Source: JANMZO01 sp963763135 (lineage in GTDB: Bacteria; Actinomycetota; Acidimicrobiia; Acidimicrobiales; JANYDT01). Taken from it: a DNA stretch of 64,000 nt. The translations under genes and the position numbers were made by a program. Positions 8,449 through 17,184 of this stretch are shown here, one piece after another. Every line of letters starts with the position of its first letter. The first letter of the stretch is position 1. The notes beneath the pieces were generated by a model. The model was not told where the DNA came from, did no database searches, and was given only the letters and a program-made list of their open reading frames with translations. Location of the stretch: contig CAVXNJ010000005.1 of the NCBI GenBank assembly GCA_963763135.1, forward strand, positions 62,001 through 126,000. The letters are read 5' to 3'.

Positions 8449-9090
8449 TTGCGGGACTACTTCGCCCGTTGGCAGGTTCAGCACCACGCGCCTGATCTCG
8501 ATCCGGGCGACACGACCGCGCTTCGCCTATTTCTTACGTTCACTTATCATTGCGCTCGGCCGTTCGCTCGGCGACGGGTCGCGCCCGATGCGATCACGCT
8601 CCTCGGGTTGGCGTGGGCGGGCGTCGTCGTTGTCGTGGTCGGCTTCTCCCCGGCTGTTGCGGCATTGTTCGTGGTGATCAGCGCGGTGACCGATGGTGTC
8701 GACGGCTGCGTCGCAGCGCTCACCGATCGGGCCACCCGGTTTGGCTATGTCCTCGATTCGGTCGTCGATCGCACCAGCGACGGCCTGTTCCTTCTGGCTC
8801 TGTTGATCGCCGGCGGCGAGGCATGGCTCGCGGTAGCTGCGGGGTGCGCGATCGTCGGGCTTGAGTACACCCGCGCCCGGGCCGGAGCGGCCGGCCTGGG
8901 TGAGATCGGTGTCGTGACCGTGGGTGAACGGGCCACCCGGACGATCGCCGCAGCGATGGGCCTGATCGGCTCCCAGGTCCTCACGGCCCGGCCGTGGGTC
9001 GGCCCCAACGTCGGCCTCGCCATCACCCTCGCGGCCTCCGCGATCGGCACGTTCCAACTGCTCGCCTACCTGTGGAAGCACTGGCGCTGA
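8449..9090 (+). CDS. CDP-alcohol phosphatidyltransferase family membrane enzyme
   Basis: About 213 residues with several hydrophobic helices. The family signature is complete in spacing (D-x2-D-G-x2-A ... G-x3-D-x3-D): DGVDGCVAA followed by FGYVLDSVVD, with Ala in place of the common Arg. These enzymes move a phosphatidyl group from CDP-diacylglycerol to an alcohol such as inositol phosphate, glycerol phosphate or another lipid. The start is uncertain: no ATG/GTG is in frame after the preceding stop; TTG at 8449 or CTG at 8419 are the options. Probably co-transcribed with the dehydrogenase. Confidence 0.75.
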   Translation: MRDYFARWQVQHHAPDLDPGDTTALRLFLTFTYHCARPFARRRVAPDAITLLGLAWAGVVVVVVGFSPAVAALFVVISAVTDGVDGCVAALTDRATRFGYVLDSVVDRTSDGLFLLALLIAGGEAWLAVAAGCAIVGLEYTRARAGAAGLGEIGVVTVGERATRTIAAAMGLIGSQVLTARPWVGPNVGLAITLAASAIGTFQLLAYLWKHWR

Positions 9091-9095
9091 CATCC

Positions 9096-9210
9096 CATCG
9101 TTTACGTAGCCGAAGATGCCACCGCACGACAGCTACGGCTACACAAACAGAATCCCCATCGTTTATGTAGCCGAAGATGCCACCGCACGACAGCTACGGC
9201 TACATGAACG
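9096..9210. repeat. Tandem pair of 54-bp hairpin units between convergent genes
   Basis: Two nearly identical units start at 9096 and 9157 (61-bp period). Each can fold on itself: GTTTATGTAGCCG pairs with CGGCTACATGAAC in unit 2 and the equivalent arms pair in unit 1. They fill the space between a plus-strand gene ending at 9090 and a minus-strand gene ending at 9269, so a duplicated bidirectional terminator is the simplest reading. Confidence 0.6.
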
Positions 9211-9268
9211 GGCCGGGAGTCCAAAGTTTTGCGTCAGTACTCGCCCGTGGCGCCGAGCGGACCAGCGG

Positions 9269-9832
9269 CTAGATGTCTTGGTCGAAGAAGCCGGTGTCGT
9301 CGGTTCCGTGGTCGATATCGCCGGGAGCCGCGTCGGGCAGTGGAACCGTGCGAAGTTTGGCCCGGCCGTTCGAGACGGTTTTCACCGTGCGATCGAGGAC
9401 GATCTCAAACCGGGCGAGGTGCTGATCACACCAGTCTTCGGCATCGTGCTTCTTCTTGCGGGCTTCCTCTTCGGCGTTGTTGACGAGCGTCGCTGCGGTG
9501 GTCTTGGCCTGGCGCACAATGGCCTGACGGGCCACCATCGCTTCGGCGCGCGCCCGGGCTTCTTCGATGATCTGGTCGCCCTCGAGCTGCACCTTCTCGA
9601 GGAATTCCTTGCGGTCCTTCATCATGCGCCGGGCTTGACGCAGTTCGTCGGGCAGCCGCTCGACTGCGGCGTCGAGGAGGCCCAACACTTCTTCGGGCTC
9701 GATACGAACAGACGACGACAGCGGGAGCGGACGGGCGTTGGCCACAATGTCGATGACGCTGCGGATCAGCGCGACCACTTCGTGTTCCCCGGCGTACAGA
9801 AATGCGGGATCTTCGTCTTCAATTACCGACAT
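9269..9832 (-). CDS. DivIVA / SepIVA-like coiled-coil protein
   Basis: 187 residues, mostly charged helix. The core (about residues 50-150) has heptad character, rich in Glu/Arg/Lys/Ala (QARRMMKDRKEFLEK; EGDQIIEEARARAEAM; NNAEEEARKKKHDAED), with an acidic tail. Actinobacteria commonly carry a DivIVA-like septation or cell-wall-growth protein beside coaD, and the gene order here agrees. It also resembles ATP synthase b-subunit stalks in composition, a common misannotation. It lies 98 bp downstream of coaD on the same strand and probably shares its transcript. Confidence 0.65.
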   Translation of the reverse strand: MSVIEDEDPAFLYAGEHEVVALIRSVIDIVANARPLPLSSSVRIEPEEVLGLLDAAVERLPDELRQARRMMKDRKEFLEKVQLEGDQIIEEARARAEAMVARQAIVRQAKTTAATLVNNAEEEARKKKHDAEDWCDQHLARFEIVLDRTVKTVSNGRAKLRTVPLPDAAPGDIDHGTDDTGFFDQDI

Positions 9833-9930
9833 ATCGGCCTCATTCAGTTACAGCGCAGGGGAAGCGGGGGAAGAAGCGACGGGGCTGCAAACCGGCCCGA
9901 AGTACCGGCTGCGTTTCCGACAGTGCAATC

Positions 9931-10410
9931 TTACGCGAACTTGTCCTTCAGTCGGCGGTTCACCGACTCGGGGACCATCGACGAAATGTCGCCGCCATAG
10001 CGCGCCACTTCGCGCAGGAGTCGAGAGGCCAGGAACGAATGCCTCGAGGCAGTTGGAATGAACAGCGTCGCGATGCCGCTCAACTTCTCGTTCATCTGCG
10101 CCTGTTGCAGCTCGGACTCGAAATCGGAGACGGCCCGGAGGCCCTTCACGATCGCGTTGCATTCGTGTTCAGCGGCGAAGTTGACGAGGAGGCCATCGAA
10201 GAACTCGATCGTGATGTTGTCGAGATCGGCGGTTGCCTCAAGCAGCATGTCGCGCCGTTCCTCCAGCGTGAACATTGCCTCGTTCTTGCCGGGATTGCGG
10301 ACTGCGGCGACGACCACCTCGTCGAAGAGCCGCGACGCCCGCTCGATCACCTCGAGGTGCCCGTTGTGGACGGGATCGTAGGAACCGGGGACGAGAGCTT
10401 TGCGGACCAT
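9931..10410 (-). CDS. coaD: Phosphopantetheine adenylyltransferase
   Basis: 159 residues, the usual length. It adenylates 4'-phosphopantetheine to dephospho-CoA, the penultimate step of coenzyme A synthesis, in the cytosol. The nucleotidyltransferase motif PGSYDPVHNGH is at residues 8-18, and the late family motif GGDISSMVPES is near the C-terminus. Start ATG at 10410, 13 bp after the rsmD stop, so rsmD and coaD form an operon as in many actinobacteria. Confidence 0.95.
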   Translation of the reverse strand: MVRKALVPGSYDPVHNGHLEVIERASRLFDEVVVAAVRNPGKNEAMFTLEERRDMLLEATADLDNITIEFFDGLLVNFAAEHECNAIVKGLRAVSDFESELQQAQMNEKLSGIATLFIPTASRHSFLASRLLREVARYGGDISSMVPESVNRRLKDKFA

Positions 10411-10423
10411 GGCGCATCCAGTG

Positions 10424-11101
10424 TCAGTTGGTATCGGGATCGTCGGGTTCGAAATCGAGATCGGTGTCGGGGAGGGGTACAGCAGGCGACTCCGAGGATG
10501 ACGTCGATGTCGAAGTTGATGACGACGGCGTTAACGAATCGGAAAGAGCCGGTATTGCAAAGGTCACTACGGTACCCCCGTAGCGCTGTTCGCGAACAAC
10601 TTCCCAGGTCGCGGGGAGTGCAATTGGGTGCCGGGTCTCAAGAACGGCGATTCCACGTTCATCAGGGTCGGTGCCGTCAGGTCGGCTGAGTGCCGGAAGG
10701 ATGCGCTCCAACAGTTGGGGCCAGCCCGCGAAGGTGTACGGCGGATCGACGAGGATCAGATCGGCCTCGGGTACCTTCCATGCGCTCCAGGCCACGACGT
10801 CGCTCCGCACGATCGTCGACTGCTCCATGAAACCCAGACTCTCGAGGTTCTCCTTGATGCAGGCCAGCGACTTGCGATCGTGCTCCACGAACGTGACACG
10901 CTCCGCCCCGCGGCTGAGCGCTTCGATGCCAAGGGCGCCGGAACCGGCGAACACATCGATCACGCGGGCATTTTCGACGGCGCCCCGAGCGTCGAGCGCG
11001 TTGAAGATGGCCTGACGCACCCGGTCAAGGGTGGGTCGGACATCGAGGCCCGGTGGGGCGACAATCTTTCGGCCACGGGCAGATCCGGCAACGACGCGCA
11101 T
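10424..11101 (-). CDS. rsmD: 16S rRNA (guanine966-N2)-methyltransferase
   Basis: 225 residues from the ATG at 11101 (MRVVAGSARGRK, the standard family start). The SAM-binding loop is VIDVFAGSGALGIEAL and the catalytic N-methyltransferase motif is DLILVDPPY. The enzyme methylates G966 of 16S rRNA in the small subunit. The C-terminus has an extra Ser/Thr-rich then acidic tail of about 40 residues (SSSTSTSTSSSES), not usual for RsmD. An open frame continues upstream through a repeat element to 11494, but it encodes only the repeat and is not part of the protein. Confidence 0.93.
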   Translation of the reverse strand: MRVVAGSARGRKIVAPPGLDVRPTLDRVRQAIFNALDARGAVENARVIDVFAGSGALGIEALSRGAERVTFVEHDRKSLACIKENLESLGFMEQSTIVRSDVVAWSAWKVPEADLILVDPPYTFAGWPQLLERILPALSRPDGTDPDERGIAVLETRHPIALPATWEVVREQRYGGTVVTFAIPALSDSLTPSSSTSTSTSSSESPAVPLPDTDLDFEPDDPDTN

Positions 11102-11150
11102 TGCACGCAACGTAGTGCCAATCTCGCTAACCGACGGAAAAAGGGGTGGT

Positions 11151-11398
11151 TCCCAACCAGACCCCCTCACTCCGGAGCCGAAAGTCGCTCCCAACCGCAC
11201 AAAACGACTCCGGAGCACACCGCAAAGCCAGTCCCAACCAAACCCCCTCACTCCGGAGCCGAAAAGTCGCTCCCAACCGCACAAAACGACTCCGGAGCAC
11301 ACAGCAAAGCCACTCCCAACCAAACCCCCACCACTCCGGAGCCGAAAAGTCGCTCCCAACCGCACAAAACGACTCCGGAGCACACCGCAAAGCCAGTC
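11151..11398. repeat. Three tandem 81-85-bp palindromic units upstream of rsmD
   Basis: Units start at 11151, 11232 and 11314 and are almost identical. Each carries two copies of the 8-bp palindrome CTCCGGAG about 40 bases apart, so each unit can form a stem from its ends. The unit lies between the divergent starts of rsmD (11101) and the thioesterase (11460). The same ends occur in a single element inside the ABC transporter gene at 28809-28862, so this is a dispersed family. Confidence 0.85.
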
Positions 11399-11459
11399 AA
11401 CGAAGCCACTCCCAGCCCGGAAGCGATCTAAGTGGGGAGCCGCCCTAGTGTGGAGCGTC

Positions 11460-11873
11460 ATGGAAGGTGAGTGCTTTGGATGCGGCGACGACAACCCGAT
11501 CTCGTTGGGCCTGACGTTCAGCCGGGAGGGTGACCGTTGCGTCGCGGTGTTCTCCCCGAAACCGCAGTACCGAGGGGTGCCCGGGTTTCTTCATGGTGGC
11601 CTCGCGGCCACCGCGCTCGACGAAACCATGGCGTCGGTCGGCTACATGCTCGACAACGTCCACTGCGTCACCGCCACCCTCGAGCTCAAGTACCGCAAGC
11701 CGGTCCCGCTCGGGCGCGGTGACCTACGGGTCGAAGGCTGGCGCGACGATCCGAAGCCCCGTCGACGCCACAAGGTTCACGGTCGCCTCCTACTCCCCGA
11801 CGGCACCGTCGCCGTGGAAGCCTCCGGTATCTTCATCTCCGTGCCGGCCGGCTCGATGGCGTGGCAGCCATGA
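11460..11873 (+). CDS. PaaI-type hotdog thioesterase
   Basis: 137 residues from the ATG at 11460. It begins with a Cys-pair head (CFGCGDDNP) usual in this subfamily. The hotdog core has GFLHGGLAATALDETMA, where HGG and the Asp/Glu of the long helix are the catalytic region of PaaI/YbgC-like acyl-CoA thioesterases. Its TGA overlaps the ATG of the next small gene (ATGA), indicating coupling. Substrate unknown. Confidence 0.8.
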   Translation: MEGECFGCGDDNPISLGLTFSREGDRCVAVFSPKPQYRGVPGFLHGGLAATALDETMASVGYMLDNVHCVTATLELKYRKPVPLGRGDLRVEGWRDDPKPRRRHKVHGRLLLPDGTVAVEASGIFISVPAGSMAWQP

Positions 11874-12088
11874 GCGAGCCCTGGGACGCCGCCGATGGCG
11901 AACTCGTTCCCCAGGTCATCACGTGCATCGACTGCGGAGGGCGGGCCCATCTGCTTACGATCGTGACTGACGAGCAACCACTGCTTCCCGGCGACGTCGC
12001 CACGTACCGCTGCGAAGACTGCCGTGACCGCTGGGACCTGATCGTCCCCGGTGGCGAAGATACGAACGCGCTCGACGACGGATGGTAG
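11870..12088 (+). CDS. Small zinc-ribbon-like protein
   Basis: 72 residues. Two Cys pairs, CIDCGG near residue 20 and CEDCRD near residue 50, are spaced like a zinc ribbon. The ATG overlaps the thioesterase stop by four bases. A GTG at 11861 is an alternative start. No named family recognised; a partner or metal-site protein for the thioesterase is only a guess from coupling. Confidence 0.6.
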   Translation: MSEPWDAADGELVPQVITCIDCGGRAHLLTIVTDEQPLLPGDVATYRCEDCRDRWDLIVPGGEDTNALDDGW

Positions 12089-12170
12089 CGGCGGGGCATC
12101 CGCCACCGACAGCCGAACCCGCACCGTATGCACACATAGCGCTCGGTACACCTACCGTACAGATGACGCG

Positions 12171-14972
12171 TCAGCGGGCCAGGGCTTTCGACAGTGCATC
12201 TGTCAGCGACACGATGTCGTTCGGTTCCGAGTCGAACATGGCAACGATCGTGAGACCGGTAGCCGGGAAATAGAACATTCCGCCGTTGGCCGTGTTGTGC
12301 CCGATTGCGGTATAGCGCTTGACGCCGCCGGCGTCGGTCCAACACGGGCAGGCCGGCCACGCGCCGAGGCCGAGGTTCGCGTCGCCGATTGTCGTCATCA
12401 TCGACGAACTATGTGCACTTAGGATTTTGTCCGATGAATAGAGCGCCTGCCCCCAGATCGCCAGGTCAGCAACGGTTGATACGATCCCGCCCGAGGAGAA
12501 TCCGACCCACCCGTTCTGCGGGGTCGTGTCGACGGTTGTGTTTTTCAGGCCGGCATCCTTCGCCAAGTCGGCGACCAGATCGGGGTAGGACTTGCCGGTG
12601 GTCTGCTCCAGAAGCAGGCCGAGGTACAAGTAGCCCGAGTTGTTGTAGCGAACGGTCTTCCCGAGCCCGTCACTTTGCGGTGCGGCAAACGAAAGGTTGA
12701 CCGCTTTCAACGCCGTCATCGGTTCCCACTGGTGGTATCCCGGGGCCAGGTTGTACTCGACCAGACCCGCTGTATGGGTGAGCAGCCGACGGATGGTCAC
12801 GCCATCGGGCACCGCCACCTCAAGGCCCTTGATCTTGGGTGCGGGGGTGTCGAGGCTGAGCGTTCCCTTCTCGATCTCCCGCAGCACAAGAGCGGCCGTG
12901 AACGTCTTGGTCAGGCTGGCGGCACCGAACAATGCGTCGGGTTCCTGGAACGCCACGCCGCCATCGGGCGACTTGGCCACCCACGTCTGGCTGCCGGAGC
13001 GGAGCGCGAGGATCATCGAAGTCGGTCGCGGTTTCGCGCTCACCCTCCATGCCTCCAGGGCACTCTGCAGTTTGGCCTCGTCGAGAGGAGCCGGTTCATC
13101 GTCGGGTGGGGCCGTGACGACGGTCGTTGTCGCGGACCTGGGCGCTGTCGTCTGCGGAGCCGAGCTTGCCGTCGGCGAAGGCTCCCGGGCGGGCTGCGAG
13201 GGGGTGCCGGCGGTCGTTGGCGGTGCGACAGTCGAACGTGTCGTGGGAGTGGCGATCGTGGGAATGGCGTTCGACGAAGCGGCCTTGACGTTGGAATTCA
13301 CGGCGGCCGACTTCACGGCGGCCGATTTCGCGGCGGCCGGCTTCGCGGCGGTCGACTTCGTGGTTGCGAGCTTGGTGGTTACGGTCGGGGCCGATTTCAA
13401 AAGGCGTAAACCCGCACTTTGGCGCCCGGAAACGACGGTCGGCGCGGCGGTGGTCGAAACCGGCAGCTCAGTGTTGGCCGTCGCGGTTGCCGAGGCGGCG
13501 GTATTCGCTGTGACCGTTGCCGTCGTTGGCGTCGGCGTCGTCGTCGGCGCCGGCCTCGTCGTCGGCGCCGGCCTCGTCGTCGGCGTTGGCGTCGGCCTCG
13601 TCGTCGGCGCCGGCGTCCGCGTCGGCGGGGACCCGGCGGGTTGCGCAGCGACCGTGACAACTGTCGGACTCGGCGCCTGGCCGAAAGCGCTGTCGGAAAG
13701 TGCATCTCTGGCGGATGGGGCCGGGATGTCGAGGACGAACGCTGCGGAGCCCGTCGAACCGGTCGAACCCGTCGAACTGGCCGAACCTGCCGAAGCCGTC
13801 GCGAGGGCCGAGGTTCCGAACACCGGGACCGCAGCGGCAGCGACCATCGCCGTGGCGACCGCGCCCCTAACCAGTTCGGCCCGTGTCACCCGAGCCGCAA
13901 CACCTTTACGCGTCGAACCTAGAGCCTCGACCCAACCCATGAGGCCGACGGCAACCACGACCAAGACGAACGTCATCGCGACGACGAGGACCGTGCCCGA
14001 CACGCCGCCGACCGGGACCAACCGGCGAGCCACCACGATGCACACGGGGTGCCACAGATACACCGTGAGCGATCGCGACGACAGCCGCTGTGACACCTCC
14101 CGGACCCGCCCACGTGCAGCAAACGCCCGCAGCGGCCGCTCGACGGCACCGATCCCAGCCAGCCAGGCACAGCCCACCAACAAAATCGCCGGGTACGAAC
14201 CGTTCACGCCCTCGGAGGTGAGGTCGGCCATTTGACCAACCGCGTACGCCGCCGACCCGAACAGCACGGACGCGATGCCCAATACCTTTGCCGAGGGCTT
14301 TCGATCCGATGCGCGGTAGCGGATGCCGAGAATCGCGAAGAATCCGTACACGACGAAGTCGCCAAGCACGACCCGAGCCGTTCCGGAACCAAGGAGCGGT
14401 AACCGTGTCCCGCCGCTCAACTCGAGCGCAACGACGAACATCGCCACGAACGCAGCGGTTCGGAGCAAATGCTTCGACAGGCGGATGAGGACGGGAGCGA
14501 GAACGAGAATCCATATGTAGCAGCGGACGTACCAGAGATGGTTCGACAGCCAGCCACCGTCCCAACCGACTGAACTCGGGTCCACGACCGGTACCACCCA
14601 TGTCAGGGCCCGGACGAATCCGCTACCGGTGACCGATGAGAGGTGACGAAACCACACCGAGATGACGGCGACCGCAGCGGCATACGCCCACAGGGGAAGA
14701 AGGATGCGTCGTAGCCGACGACGGAGAAACACCAAATGCGGACCGGAGCGCTCAAGGACCGAACCACCAACGAAGAACATCACTGGGATTGCGGCGATCC
14801 ACGTCATCCAGGTCTGGGCGAAGAGGTGCCAGAAGATGATCCGCAGCAACGCAACACTCCGGAGGAAGTCAAGCGCGGAATCTCGTGTGACGACCGGTCG
14901 CGTCGTTGCCCCGTCGACTTCGGCCTGCGGGATTTCGTACAGGCCCGTCCGTTGAATCACCGAGCCCTTCAT
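12171..14972 (-). CDS. Acyltransferase-3 / serine beta-lactamase-like hydrolase fusion
   Basis: 933 residues. Residues about 30-370 are an acyltransferase-3 membrane domain with about ten hydrophobic segments (ALDFLRSVALLRIIFWHLF carries the conserved first-helix His). A hydrophobic segment and an Ala/Thr/Pro/Ser-rich linker (about 375-640) lead to a class-C beta-lactamase-type serine hydrolase: SLTK at S686/K689, YNN at 776-778 and GHNTANGG with H892. The likely picture is acyl transfer in the membrane and an extracytoplasmic esterase or peptidase, perhaps adding and removing groups on a surface polymer. The hydrolase half is paralogous to the gene at 15374, including a CPC motif (WPACPCW) near the C-terminus. 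Start ATG at 14972; Shine-Dalgarno weak. Confidence 0.85.
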   Translation of the reverse strand: MKGSVIQRTGLYEIPQAEVDGATTRPVVTRDSALDFLRSVALLRIIFWHLFAQTWMTWIAAIPVMFFVGGSVLERSGPHLVFLRRRLRRILLPLWAYAAAVAVISVWFRHLSSVTGSGFVRALTWVVPVVDPSSVGWDGGWLSNHLWYVRCYIWILVLAPVLIRLSKHLLRTAAFVAMFVVALELSGGTRLPLLGSGTARVVLGDFVVYGFFAILGIRYRASDRKPSAKVLGIASVLFGSAAYAVGQMADLTSEGVNGSYPAILLVGCAWLAGIGAVERPLRAFAARGRVREVSQRLSSRSLTVYLWHPVCIVVARRLVPVGGVSGTVLVVAMTFVLVVVAVGLMGWVEALGSTRKGVAARVTRAELVRGAVATAMVAAAAVPVFGTSALATASAGSASSTGSTGSTGSAAFVLDIPAPSARDALSDSAFGQAPSPTVVTVAAQPAGSPPTRTPAPTTRPTPTPTTRPAPTTRPAPTTTPTPTTATVTANTAASATATANTELPVSTTAAPTVVSGRQSAGLRLLKSAPTVTTKLATTKSTAAKPAAAKSAAVKSAAVNSNVKAASSNAIPTIATPTTRSTVAPPTTAGTPSQPAREPSPTASSAPQTTAPRSATTTVVTAPPDDEPAPLDEAKLQSALEAWRVSAKPRPTSMILALRSGSQTWVAKSPDGGVAFQEPDALFGAASLTKTFTAALVLREIEKGTLSLDTPAPKIKGLEVAVPDGVTIRRLLTHTAGLVEYNLAPGYHQWEPMTALKAVNLSFAAPQSDGLGKTVRYNNSGYLYLGLLLEQTTGKSYPDLVADLAKDAGLKNTTVDTTPQNGWVGFSSGGIVSTVADLAIWGQALYSSDKILSAHSSSMMTTIGDANLGLGAWPACPCWTDAGGVKRYTAIGHNTANGGMFYFPATGLTIVAMFDSEPNDIVSLTDALSKALAR

Positions 14973-15373
14973 GGCGCAATTTGCAACAAACTATGGTGGA
15001 CCCGTCGGAGACAGATGTCATTCGGGTCCTGCATCTTCGACACGATAAGGCCCGAAATACGCCCGAACTTTTGAACAACCGGTCCTCGATACCTCTCAGA
15101 ATGCCCGAGATCCGTACCATGTGGATGTGAGAGCATCCGTCGCCGCATGGTTGTCATCCAATACGGTGAAAGTAAGAGCTCCATAAGACGCTCTATTGTC
15201 TACGTCAAACCTTACGAATTCCTGTGTACGACCAAGATGTCACGAAACAAATTCGTGTGACATAACCCACACCAACCACGTCAGAGTCGAGTCGCCGCAC
15301 AAATGACCGAGCAGGCCTTGCGACCTCGTGAGGGCGCTTGCGCGCCGCGCACCTTCAGCCTCAGCCGAAGAGT
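14973..15373. other. 401-bp intergenic region with one hairpin
   Basis: It lies upstream of the fusion gene and downstream of the second serine hydrolase. At 15237-15264, ATGTCACGAA and TTCGTGTGACAT form an imperfect stem with a five-base loop, which could end the upstream transcript or be an operator. The stretch around 15170-15240 is AT-rich enough for a promoter. No gene recognised. Confidence 0.5.
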
Positions 15374-16732
15374 TCAGCCGAACAGCTCAGCCGCGAGGGC
15401 CTGGTGCAGCGAGACGGCTCGGGCGACGGTGTCGCCGGTCGCCGGTTCGGCGTTCATGACCAACGTGATTCCGGTGCGGGGAAAGTGGAACATGCCCCCG
15501 GCGGCGGTGAAGTGTCCGATTGCGGAAAACTGGTTGATCCCACTCGACGCTCCGTCGCAGGGGCAGACACTCCAGAGTCCGAGCCCGCCGCCCAGATCTC
15601 CGGTCGTTGACATCAACGCGAAAGACGCCGGTGACATCACGCGCCCGGGAGTGAACAGTTGCTCGCCCCACCGGGCCATGTCAGCGGCGGTCGACATCAT
15701 CCCTCCGGAGGCGAAGCCCGCCCAGCCCGGTCGATCAGGCGGTTCAACCTTGGTATCGACGAGTCCGAGCGGGTTGGTCAGATCGGCCACGAGGTCGGCG
15801 TAGGTGCGGTGGTGGATCTGCTGCAGGAGAAGTCCGAGAAGCAGATAGTTGCTGTTGACGTAACGCGTGGTGGTTCCGGGAACGGAGACGAGCGGCGCCC
15901 GCAGACTCAGGGCAACCGCCAGCTCGGGGGTCATGGGCTGGTCCGCCTGGTAGCCGGGCGACTCGGTGTAATCCGCCAGCCCGCTCCGGTGGGCCAGAAG
16001 CTGCCGAATCGTGATCTCCTTCGGCACCGGCGTGGCTACGCCGTCGATGGCCGGCAGGGGTGCGTCGAGGCTGACCATTCCAGCCTCAACCGCTCGGAGC
16101 ACCAGTGTCGCGGTGACGGTTTTCGTGATGCTCATCGCCCGGTAACGGGTGTGCGGATCCCTCGCCGGCCCCCGGTCGTGACGGGCCGATGCCTCCCAGG
16201 CCTGGCCGTTGACCCGCAGGGCCACCATCATGGAGTCGACACCGTCAGTGTTGGCGAGCCACGTTTCGAGGGCCATGGTCATACGCTGCGCCCGTGCGCT
16301 GTCGAGGGTTGCCACCGGTTTCGCCTGAGGGGCGCTTGGCGGAGCGGGCAGCGGAGACTCCGGAGACGCCGGTGGGATCGATGGCGTTGACACCAGCAGG
16401 ACAGGATTCGCCGACTGGGCGGGTTTTGCGGGCGCCCCGGTTGGCCCGCCCTTCGCTGCCGTCGAGTGGGCCGTGACGGTAGGCGTGGCGTGGGCCGTGG
16501 CGGTAGGCGTGGCAGGGGCTGTGGCGGTAGGCGTGGTCGCTCCGGTCGAGGAGGCCGGGAGCAACGAACGGACGACTTTCGTGGTTTTGCGTTTGGCCCG
16601 GGTCTTCGCCACGTTCGCATTCGTGGCCGCTCCCGCTGGCATACAGGACAGAAACGCGGTGACGGCGAGTGTTCCGATGGCAGTCTGTCGTGCGATGCGC
16701 GATCGCCCGGCAGGTCTTCCGTGCAGCATCAC
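15374..16732 (-). CDS. Secreted beta-lactamase-family serine hydrolase
   Basis: 452 residues. N-terminal signal peptide (basic head, then TAIGTLAVTAFLSCMPAGAA), a Thr/Ala/Pro linker with TATAPATPTATAHATP repeats to about residue 145, then a serine hydrolase: SITK at S201/K204, YVNSNY as the Y-x-N motif, and GHFTAAGG as the late His-Gly motif. Members cleave or transfer D-amino acid peptides, esters or beta-lactams; which applies is unknown. It is a paralogue of the hydrolase half of the fusion at 12171, and both share a CPC motif (WSVCPCD here) close to the active-site face, possibly a disulphide or metal site. Confidence 0.85.
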   Translation of the reverse strand: MMLHGRPAGRSRIARQTAIGTLAVTAFLSCMPAGAATNANVAKTRAKRKTTKVVRSLLPASSTGATTPTATAPATPTATAHATPTVTAHSTAAKGGPTGAPAKPAQSANPVLLVSTPSIPPASPESPLPAPPSAPQAKPVATLDSARAQRMTMALETWLANTDGVDSMMVALRVNGQAWEASARHDRGPARDPHTRYRAMSITKTVTATLVLRAVEAGMVSLDAPLPAIDGVATPVPKEITIRQLLAHRSGLADYTESPGYQADQPMTPELAVALSLRAPLVSVPGTTTRYVNSNYLLLGLLLQQIHHRTYADLVADLTNPLGLVDTKVEPPDRPGWAGFASGGMMSTAADMARWGEQLFTPGRVMSPASFALMSTTGDLGGGLGLWSVCPCDGASSGINQFSAIGHFTAAGGMFHFPRTGITLVMNAEPATGDTVARAVSLHQALAAELFG

Positions 16733-16848
16733 CCTTCCATCGTGTCACGTCGGTGACTCGGCCCACAACGGTGAGCCGTTGACCAGAGCCGAATCGACGT
16801 TCAACAGTGGTCTCTGACCATTCCAAGGTAGGTGAAAGGACGATTTTC

Positions 16849-16894
16849 GCCAGAACGGAGGATTTCCGACGTCGGAAATGCTCCTTCCTGGCGG
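16849..16894. terminator. 46-bp inverted repeat with perfect 18-bp core palindrome
   Basis: ATTTCCGACGTCGGAAAT (16863-16880) is a perfect palindrome. The flanks extend the pairing to 23-base arms with a few mismatches (CGCCAG ... CTGGCG at the ends). It lies between the small membrane-protein gene (ends 16943) and the serine hydrolase start (16732), about 117 bp upstream of the latter. It could terminate the recG transcript or be an operator; no T-run is seen. Confidence 0.55.
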
Positions 16895-16942
16895 AATTCC
16901 TCCAATCGTCGGTCACCGGCGTGATTCACGCACCACCGACGA

Positions 16943-17122
16943 CTAACCCCGGCTGAGCACCACGACCAGAGCAAGCACCGCGAGTCCCACCACGATCAAC
17001 GAAATGCGCATCCACTTCGGCTGCGCCTCGACTCCCGCCTCAGCCGGCGTCGAGCCCGGCGTCGAGCCCGGGGTCGGGGTCGGGGACCGGGCGCCGGCTT
17101 CGGATTCGCTTGACTCATTCAT
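16943..17122 (-). CDS. Small tail-anchored membrane protein
   Basis: 59 residues from the ATG at 17122. A Ser/Glu then Pro/Thr/Gly-rich segment (TPTPGSTPGSTPAEAG) is followed by one C-terminal transmembrane helix (ISLIVVGLAVLALVVVL) and three residues. No family recognised. It follows recG by about 60 bp on the same strand. The start codon overlaps a perfect 14-bp palindrome, which may be a control site. Confidence 0.5.
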   Translation of the reverse strand: MNESSESEAGARSPTPTPGSTPGSTPAEAGVEAQPKWMRISLIVVGLAVLALVVVLSRG

Positions 17123-17134
17123 AGGTATACCTAT
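17121..17134. promoter_or_regulatory. Perfect 14-bp palindrome across a start codon
   Basis: ATAGGTATACCTAT reads the same on both strands and covers two bases of the start codon of the small membrane-protein gene (17120-17122). Position suggests a repressor site or a translation-control hairpin; this is inference. Confidence 0.4.
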
Positions 17135-17184
17135 TTTCTGTGCACATATCGTTCTCCGCTCGATCGCCGAAAAGCGGCCGAACC

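Noticed and set aside
11102..11494. N-terminal extension of RsmD
   Set aside because: The extension is encoded wholly by the three palindromic units; the normal RsmD start MRVVAGSARG is at 11101.
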